Source of the DNA: Synergistaceae bacterium
Lineage (GTDB): Bacteria > Synergistota > Synergistia > Synergistales > Synergistaceae
DNA length: 40,091 bases
Direction of reading: 5' to 3'
Assembly (NCBI GenBank): GCA_030533085.1
Contig: JAUNJZ010000023.1
Span: 1-40,091 of the forward strand
The notes beneath the pieces are model-generated. The model searched no databases, had not been told where the DNA came from, and saw only the letters and a list, made by a program, of their open reading frames with translations. Made by a program: the position numbers and the translations under genes. Of this stretch, positions 35,153 to 40,091 are shown piece after piece. How positions within the stretch are numbered: the first letter of the stretch is position 1; the number at the start of each line of letters is the position of its first letter.

Positions 35153-35728
35153 ATGGGATCAGAAAGAGCGCTCGTGAAGCATTTGGGGAGGATGCTGTCA
35201 AGTTATTACAATTTATCTGAAGATGATATGAAAATAGTATTGGATCATAGCTATGCCGGCGCGGCTACGTCTATATGTCCTGTCCCTATTCTAACATTGG
35301 GTTTAAATCTTGTGAATCAAATTGCTCTGTACAAAAGGATCAATAGCTATTTAGGCATACGAACAATGTCGTTCGAACTTCTAAAAGTCATTGCCGGAAT
35401 AATAGCGTCTCAGGTGATGGGAGCGCTGGCCGCCTATCCGGCTGTAATAGGCGGGATCATGTGCGGGGAGCTCCTGAAGTTCATTCCTGGTGCGGGGAGC
35501 GTCTGTGGTATACTTATCGGAGCCAGCGTTTACGGCGCCATTACATTTGTGATGGGGGTTGTTTATCTGGCAGCAATTAAAAAACTGGTAAATACAAATA
35601 AAGAGTTGACAAAAGAGAATATACAAGAAGCTCTCAAAGATCTGGATGATAAGGAAACGATTAAGCAAATTTTTGAAGAAGCAAAGAAAGTCCATAGCAG
35701 CGCTAAAGAAAGGGCAAAAACTGTGTAA
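35153..35728 (+). CDS. DUF697-like integral membrane protein
   Basis: A 191-aa protein with three hydrophobic regions (about 38-58, 77-105 and 112-142) rich in Gly, Ala and Pro (GAATSICPVPILTLGLNLVNQ, then IPGAGSVCGILIGASVYG), followed by a charged helical tail. This resembles the membrane domain DUF697 (YcjF-like), which is often fused to or encoded beside GTPases; the assignment is from pattern memory. GGAGG lies 7 nt before the ATG. The gap of 424 nt to the M48 gene holds an inverted repeat and gene remnants, so it may have its own transcript, but neighbours and family habit link it to the GTPase pair. Confidence 0.72.
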   Translation: MGSERALVKHLGRMLSSYYNLSEDDMKIVLDHSYAGAATSICPVPILTLGLNLVNQIALYKRINSYLGIRTMSFELLKVIAGIIASQVMGALAAYPAVIGGIMCGELLKFIPGAGSVCGILIGASVYGAITFVMGVVYLAAIKKLVNTNKELTKENIQEALKDLDDKETIKQIFEEAKKVHSSAKERAKTV

Positions 35729-36072
35729 TTCAGCAACAGATTATTTCAAGGATGACAATAAGTTCAATGCGGCCTGGCAAAAAAAATGGACAAGCTAAAG
35801 AAAACAGGAATACTCGTATGCTCCTAGGACAACGCGAAATAAATGGTTATAAGCTATGATAGACGTTGAAATCGACTGGAATCAGCCTATTATGTGCATT
35901 TAGGCAATAATGGCGCGCTTATATACTAGAAATCTCTTGCGCGGGAAGCTCTCCGCAGACTGATAGGTACGCTCTGCATGTGTACGTTATTTTGTCATCT
36001 GCATCGTTTGAATTGGGAAGGAGGACATGAAGTCATATGTCGGTAGGGTACTTATTCATGAGGGGTGAAAAG
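35729..36072. other. Intergenic segment with coding remnant
   Basis: About 340 nt without an intact gene. A short frame from 35727 reads DYFKDDNKFNAAWQKKWTS and stops at 35798; it looks like the tail of a lost gene. A TATACT near 35922 has no good -35. AAGGAGG at 36018-36024 precedes short frames, but the downstream gene more likely starts at 36073. Confidence 0.4.
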
Positions 36073-37038
36073 GTGAAAACATTAATCAGATTGATATTCA
36101 TTGTGTTCTCGCTGTTTGCTTTTCCGGAGTCTGTCCATTGCGGTGAAATCCGCGATCCCTTAGATTCGGAGCTTTCCGCGCGAATAAACGCCGCTGCCGG
36201 AGGCGCTGTCGAAACGACGTTTACCGAGGAGATTGGGAAGAGATGGAAGGAGCGTCTTGATCGAGCTTATCGCTCTTTGCACGATTCTTTGCATGGAGAC
36301 GTCAAAAGTTGCCTGGAACGCTCTCAGTCCGAATGGGTAAAGATGAAAGAAGAGGATGAAGAATTTTTTCCAAATTTTCATATCAGCGACAAGAGGGCCG
36401 TATTGTACGAGGCTCGCCGCCGCTGCGCTAGCTTCCGGCTGCGAGCGCTTATGCTGGAAGATGCGGCAGGAAACGGCGCGCTGCGCTTTACCGGAAGCGA
36501 TATCTACAGGTATGACGGCATGGGGCGGCGGGGGCCCAATATAATGGACGAATGGTTTGTTGAGCTTTATAACGACGCCCCCAATGACACGCAGAAGCTG
36601 AAGCTTCTGGCAATGGCGAAGGATGCGTGGAATAAGCGCTGGAGACACGCCAATTTTTACATGATGGAACGTCTCGTAAAAGAGAAGATGCGGTCTGCCA
36701 GGATAGACGCTCTGGCGATGGAGTTTCCTGGCCTCAACGCATATCTGCGGATTCCAGAGCCTATTGACGGCTTTTACCGGCATACGGTAAAAAATAGGGA
36801 GCGGTTTTTAAGTGCGGAGACAAAATTCTGGCGTTCAGCCTATGGGGAACTGGCGTCGGCATGGCAATCTTTACGTCTGGAAAGGCAGCTCGCATTGGAG
36901 ATTGAGGAGTGCGCGTTTACCGGGGTACCGCGGAAGGAGCGGCAGCGCAAAATGTATCAATTTAAGAAGTCCGACGCATATATTTATGGAAAATTGCGGA
37001 ATAATATCTTTGACCGAGAAGGAGGGGATGGGCAATGA
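36073..37038 (+). CDS. Exported helical protein 1 (LprI/DUF1311-like, paralogue of next gene)
   Basis: A 321-aa secreted protein. The GTG at 36073 gives a clean signal peptide (MKTLIRLIFIVFSLFAFPESVHC) and has GAGGGG 7 nt before it; longer frames (ATG 36037 or 36058) would place charged residues before the signal. The mature protein is helical. It shares an ordered set of motifs with the next gene: W-x-ER-x3-A, a segment ending F-x-R-x-RALMLE, an aromatic Y-x2-Y stretch, and a C-terminal AE-x2-(F/L)W-x2-Y. The spacing of W, R and A resembles the lysozyme-inhibitor-like LprI/DUF1311 domain; this is weak inference. The stop overlaps the next start (ATGA). Confidence 0.7.
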   Translation: MKTLIRLIFIVFSLFAFPESVHCGEIRDPLDSELSARINAAAGGAVETTFTEEIGKRWKERLDRAYRSLHDSLHGDVKSCLERSQSEWVKMKEEDEEFFPNFHISDKRAVLYEARRRCASFRLRALMLEDAAGNGALRFTGSDIYRYDGMGRRGPNIMDEWFVELYNDAPNDTQKLKLLAMAKDAWNKRWRHANFYMMERLVKEKMRSARIDALAMEFPGLNAYLRIPEPIDGFYRHTVKNRERFLSAETKFWRSAYGELASAWQSLRLERQLALEIEECAFTGVPRKERQRKMYQFKKSDAYIYGKLRNNIFDREGGDGQ

Positions 37039-37913
37039 AGACGTTTTCTCGGAATCTCATTATTTTTACCGTATGCATCGCCCTTTTGCAATTTGCGCGT
37101 CCCTGGCTTGAAAGGCAGGAAAGGATCGATTTAACGACTATTGATGAAGCATTGGACAGGGATTTTGTTTCGCGCTATTACGACGTGCGCGAAGCGGAAG
37201 ATATGAATTCTCTGATCGGGGAACTTTTCTTTAAATGGAACGAACGTATGCAAAAGGCGGAAGCAGAATACGATACGAATCCTTTTACCGACGATGCGCT
37301 GCGGAGAGAGGAGAGCGAAAGCTTTGCGCGTTGCTTAAAAGCTGACGGTCAGTTTCTGCCGGCGCCTGTAAAAGTATATAATGGAAAACCATTCAATTTC
37401 CCGCCTTTTCTTTATATCACGATGAGGGAGGCGCGTTTCCGCGCGCTGATGCTGGAAGAGCTTCACCGGCTCTGCGCCGGAGAGAGTATCACCTTTGATG
37501 TTCGTCGTTATGATTTTTACCTCTATACTGTAAAAAACGACAAGCTGGATGAATATCTTACAGAACGTTATGACGGTTCCATCATGATGCTGAAAGAGAA
37601 ATCGCTTGTATTGTCCGACGTTATCGAGATGTGGCAGGAGAGATATGACGTCGTTTATTCGAAAGTGCTGAAGATGCTTGAAATGTATCCGCGCTGGAAG
37701 CCATCTGAAAACGACGTAACTGCTGCTGCGGGATTTGTTCGCGCTGAGGCGTTGTGGTCGGAATATGCAATGAGCAGTTATCAGCATATATCGGAAGAAT
37801 TTGGCATACAGTATGCTGGCGAGATACTGCTGCATAACATCCGTTTCCGCACGCTGCTTTTAGAGGAAGCGCTTGCAATGCGGCCAGGAGGCAAATGGGC
37901 AGCTGATATATAG
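37035..37913 (+). CDS. Exported or membrane-anchored helical protein 2, paralogue of the preceding gene
   Basis: A 292-aa protein. An N-terminal hydrophobic segment (residues about 8-22, NLIIFTVCIALLQFARPWL) is a signal peptide or anchor without a clear cleavage site. The rest is helical with motifs in the same order as in protein 1: KWNERMQKAEAEY, then ITMREARFRALMLEEL, YLYTVKNDKLDEYL and, near the C-terminus, RAEALWSEYAMSSYQ and IRFRTLLLEEALA. It begins inside the previous stop codon (ATGA), so the two are a coupled pair with related roles in the envelope. No function is assigned. Confidence 0.72.
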   Translation: MKTFSRNLIIFTVCIALLQFARPWLERQERIDLTTIDEALDRDFVSRYYDVREAEDMNSLIGELFFKWNERMQKAEAEYDTNPFTDDALRREESESFARCLKADGQFLPAPVKVYNGKPFNFPPFLYITMREARFRALMLEELHRLCAGESITFDVRRYDFYLYTVKNDKLDEYLTERYDGSIMMLKEKSLVLSDVIEMWQERYDVVYSKVLKMLEMYPRWKPSENDVTAAAGFVRAEALWSEYAMSSYQHISEEFGIQYAGEILLHNIRFRTLLLEEALAMRPGGKWAADI

Positions 37914-37936
37914 CTGCTGACGCAAAAGAAAATATC

Positions 37937-37964
37937 TTTGTTATAGGAGACGATGTGGTACAAT
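37937..37964 (+). promoter_or_regulatory. Candidate promoter of the F420-ligase-like gene
   Basis: TTTGTT, 16 nt, TACAAT, about 43 nt before the ATG at 38007. The -10 is good, the -35 weak. Confidence 0.4.
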
Positions 37965-38006
37965 AAGACGTTGTAAAAAAATCCTTTTTCAGAGAGGAAC
38001 GATCTG

Positions 38007-39188
38007 ATGCGTTACGTTGGAACCGTTTCAAGGGGAATACGCCTCCCGGTCGTCACTAAAGGCGCCGACATTGTAAAGATCATCTCCGACAGCATAATCA
38101 GCGCGGCGGAGTCCGAAAGAGATAAATTCGAGATACGCGACCGCGACGTCGTTGGCGTTACGGAATCGCTTGTCGCCCGCGCGCAGGGCAACTACGTGAC
38201 GCTGGAGGACATATCGCGGGACGTGGCGGAGAAATTCCCGGAGGGCGACGTGGCGGTGATATGCCCGATACTTTCCCGCAATCGCTTTCATCAGCTGCTC
38301 CGCGGCATGGTGAAGGGGATAAAGGGGCATGTCCACATCATACTCACCTATCCGTCGGACGAAGTGGGCAATCAGCTTATAGAGCCGATGAACTACTATC
38401 TCAACAGCTCAAGGCTCTCAGGAGAATGCTTTGACGAAAAGGAATATTACGAAGTGTTCGGAGAATACAAGCATCCCTTCACCGGCGTCGATTACATACA
38501 GCTGTACAAAAGCACAGACCCGGGGCGCGTCAGCATCCACTTTTCAAACAATCCGCTTTCCGCGCTGAAGTTCGCGGATCAGGCGCTCGTCGCCAGCATA
38601 CATGCTCGGAAGATACAGCGCGACATACTTGAAAAGGGCGGCGCGCGGAAGGTCGTGACGATGGACCAGATATGCAGCGCCCCAGTGCGCGACGGGGCGG
38701 GCTACAACGAAGCTTACGGCCTGCTCGGCTCCAACTATACGAACGACGATTCCGTAAAGCTCTTCCCGCGCGACTGCGGCGCTTTCGTCTCGCGCCTCAA
38801 GGCGGAGCTGCGCGCGCGCAGCGGCAAAGATGTAGAGGTGCTCGTCTACGGCGACGGCGCTTTCAAAGACCCGGTATGCGGTATATGGGAGCTGGCCGAT
38901 CCGGTCGTCTCCCCCGGCTACACCGAAGGGCTGGACGGAATGCCGAAGGAGATAAAATTCAAATATGTCGCCGACAACGCCGGAGAAAAAGACCCCGCTC
39001 AGGCTGTGGAAGAGGCGATACGGGCAAAAAGTGCCCTGGATAAATTCGGGCATTCGACGCTCGGCACCACGCCGCGCCGCCTTACCGACTTGATAGGCTC
39101 GCTTTGCGACCTCACGTCAGGCTCCGGCGACAAAGGAACGCCGGTAGTCTATATACAGGGCTACTTCGACAACTATCTCGATGACTGA
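38007..39188 (+). CDS. Coenzyme F420-0:L-glutamate ligase family protein
   Basis: A 393-aa protein of the CofE/FbiB N-domain family (PF01996), whose known members add glutamate to coenzyme F420-0 with GTP. The family N-terminus is present: GADIVKIISDSIISAA, then RDRDVVGVTESLVARAQGNYVTL. It is longer than typical CofE (about 250 aa), with an extra C-terminal part containing VLVYGDGAFKDPVCGIWELADPV and a glycine-rich end. The organism is not expected to make F420, so it may ligate glutamate or another amino acid to a different substrate (inference). GAGGA lies 8 nt before the ATG. The next gene begins 8 nt before its stop, so they are coupled. Confidence 0.85.
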   Translation: MRYVGTVSRGIRLPVVTKGADIVKIISDSIISAAESERDKFEIRDRDVVGVTESLVARAQGNYVTLEDISRDVAEKFPEGDVAVICPILSRNRFHQLLRGMVKGIKGHVHIILTYPSDEVGNQLIEPMNYYLNSSRLSGECFDEKEYYEVFGEYKHPFTGVDYIQLYKSTDPGRVSIHFSNNPLSALKFADQALVASIHARKIQRDILEKGGARKVVTMDQICSAPVRDGAGYNEAYGLLGSNYTNDDSVKLFPRDCGAFVSRLKAELRARSGKDVEVLVYGDGAFKDPVCGIWELADPVVSPGYTEGLDGMPKEIKFKYVADNAGEKDPAQAVEEAIRAKSALDKFGHSTLGTTPRRLTDLIGSLCDLTSGSGDKGTPVVYIQGYFDNYLDD

Positions 39189-39915
39189 GCTTGAAAACGT
39201 ACTGCCGTTCAGCGGCATCGACCCGCGCGGACGCGTAAAATTCTCCGTGCTGCTTGAAATGTTCCAGCAGATGGCGGATACGGACGCCTCGAAATACGGC
39301 CTTTCCGTCCGCCAGACGCTTGAGAACAACATCACCTGGGTGCTGCGCAAATACCGCGTGGATCTTGAGCGCTACCCCACGAAAGAGAGCGGGAATCTGA
39401 CGATAAAAACCTACGCGGAGATATTCCGCAATCTCTTTTCCCTGCGCTCCTTCAAGCTGCGGGATTCGCGCGGCGGCTTCCTCGGCTCCGCCTATACATG
39501 GTGGGTGCTGCTCGACGTCGCGAAACAGCGGCCGATACGTCTCGACAAATGCGAGCTGGTAAACGCCTTTAGGGAACGGTTCTCTGATGAGCTGCCGGCC
39601 GACGTAAAGGTGCCGGAGGCTACGGCTCCCGCAATCGAAGAGCTATGGAAGGTCAGATGGCAGGATCTAGACGTAAACGACCACACCAACCACGCGGTAT
39701 ATTTCAGCTGGGTGCTTGACAGCGTACCGGACGAAGTGCCTGAGAAGATGGTTCCGTCATTCGTAGAGGGAGAATATCTCCACCCGATACCGCGCACGCG
39801 AGTGCGCTGCCTGACGCAGGAAATTCCCTGCGAAGATGGGCGCGCCTTCCTCCATTCGCTGCGCCACGCGGAGGACGAAACGGAATACGCAAAGTTTCTG
39901 TCGAGGTGGCGCTGA
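39181..39915 (+). CDS. Acyl-ACP thioesterase (FatA/FatB-like double hotdog)
   Basis: Releases fatty acids from acyl carrier protein. The 244-aa protein has two hotdog halves: the first begins DPRGRVKFSVLLEMFQQMADTDA, and the second carries VRWQDLDVNDHTNHAVYFSWVLD, the conserved D-x-N-x-H-x-N-x3-Y pattern of bacterial members of PF01643. It overlaps the F420-ligase-like gene by 8 bp and is likely translated with it. Bacterial homologues are common in Clostridia and Synergistota. A hairpin terminator follows 13 nt after the stop. Confidence 0.9.
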   Translation: MTELENVLPFSGIDPRGRVKFSVLLEMFQQMADTDASKYGLSVRQTLENNITWVLRKYRVDLERYPTKESGNLTIKTYAEIFRNLFSLRSFKLRDSRGGFLGSAYTWWVLLDVAKQRPIRLDKCELVNAFRERFSDELPADVKVPEATAPAIEELWKVRWQDLDVNDHTNHAVYFSWVLDSVPDEVPEKMVPSFVEGEYLHPIPRTRVRCLTQEIPCEDGRAFLHSLRHAEDETEYAKFLSRWR

Positions 39916-39927
39916 AAATATATTCTT

Positions 39928-39973
39928 AAAAGCGGCCCTGAAGCAGCTGGAATGGCTTAGGGGCTGCTTTTTT
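39928..39973 (+). terminator. Terminator of the thioesterase operon
   Basis: AAAAGCGGCCCT pairs with AGGGGCTGCTTTT (one G-T pair, one bulge), followed by a T run. A competing stem AAGCAGC / GCTGCTT is nested. Confidence 0.75.
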
Positions 39974-40035
39974 GTCGGCAGCGTATTCCGTGATTATTCC
40001 CAAACATTCGATTCTGATGGGCGTGGCGAAAAAAC

Positions 40036-40083
40036 GGGTCGGTTGCCAAAGTAATCGCGAGAATGCAGATGTAAGCGCGACCC
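40036..40083. repeat. Partial palindromic element at the window end
   Basis: GGGTCG and CGACCC are 36 nt apart. No gene is visible from 39978 to 40091. It may be an extragenic repeat cut by the window edge. Confidence 0.3.
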
Positions 40084-40091
40084 CCGCGTTT

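Noticed and set aside
36026-36067. 13-codon leader peptide after AAGGAGG
   Set aside because: Only 2 nt separate the ribosome site from this ATG, and the peptide has no regulatory codon pattern.

Overview
The window looks like chromosomal DNA of an anaerobic, amino-acid-fermenting bacterium with a GC-rich genome. Indolepyruvate:ferredoxin oxidoreductase (iorAB), a selenocysteine-containing glycine/sarcosine/betaine-type reductase component B next to a BCCT transporter, and L-lysine 6-transaminase together suggest the phylum Synergistota (for example a Cloacibacillus relative). That placement is inference; no rRNA or other marker that would fix it lies in the window.

Layout. 1-930: the 5' tip of a group II intron abuts the 3' part of a glycerate kinase gene. 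982-7219 (minus): iorAB, then a gyrA-psd-pssA operon. 7366-10046: a heavy-metal P-type ATPase divergent from a TetR regulator. 10150-15016 (minus): an Lrp/AsnC regulator and the carAB operon, divergent from a family 6 uracil/hypoxanthine-DNA glycosylase. 15842-20655 (minus): lysine aminotransferase, mreB-ykgJ, rmuC. 20721-20840: two tandem structured repeats. 20864-22620 (minus): a NarL/LuxR-type two-component pair. 22763-28007 (minus): a four-gene cluster of component B subunits (the beta subunit with an in-frame UGA for selenocysteine), a BCCT transporter and an unrecognised protein. 28212-29819 (plus): phosphoglucomutase. 38007-39915 (plus): an F420-0:glutamate ligase-family protein translationally coupled to an acyl-ACP thioesterase.

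The stretch from about 29950 to 36000 is clearly different. It is visibly richer in A and T, has A-run frameshifts and degenerate intergenic remnants, and encodes a compact locus: an XRE regulator; a divergent consensus promoter (TTGACA, 17 bp, TATAAT) with a palindrome in its spacer; two paralogous P-loop GTPase-like proteins; an unrecognised protein whose full-length form ends in a transmembrane anchor reached only after a one-base frame change at an A8 run; an M48 metallopeptidase translationally coupled to that anchored frame; and a DUF697-like membrane protein. I read this as an undescribed or poorly described GTPase-pair plus membrane-protease accessory system, possibly a conflict or defence module. 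It is followed by two paralogous exported helical proteins (36073-37913) that may or may not belong to it.

How the parts fit: IorAB (aryl pyruvates), Lat (lysine) and the reductase component B with its transporter supply and consume electrons in amino-acid fermentation. GyrA, MreB, RmuC, CarAB, Psd and PssA are housekeeping. The GTPase locus is accessory, probably repressed by its XRE neighbour.
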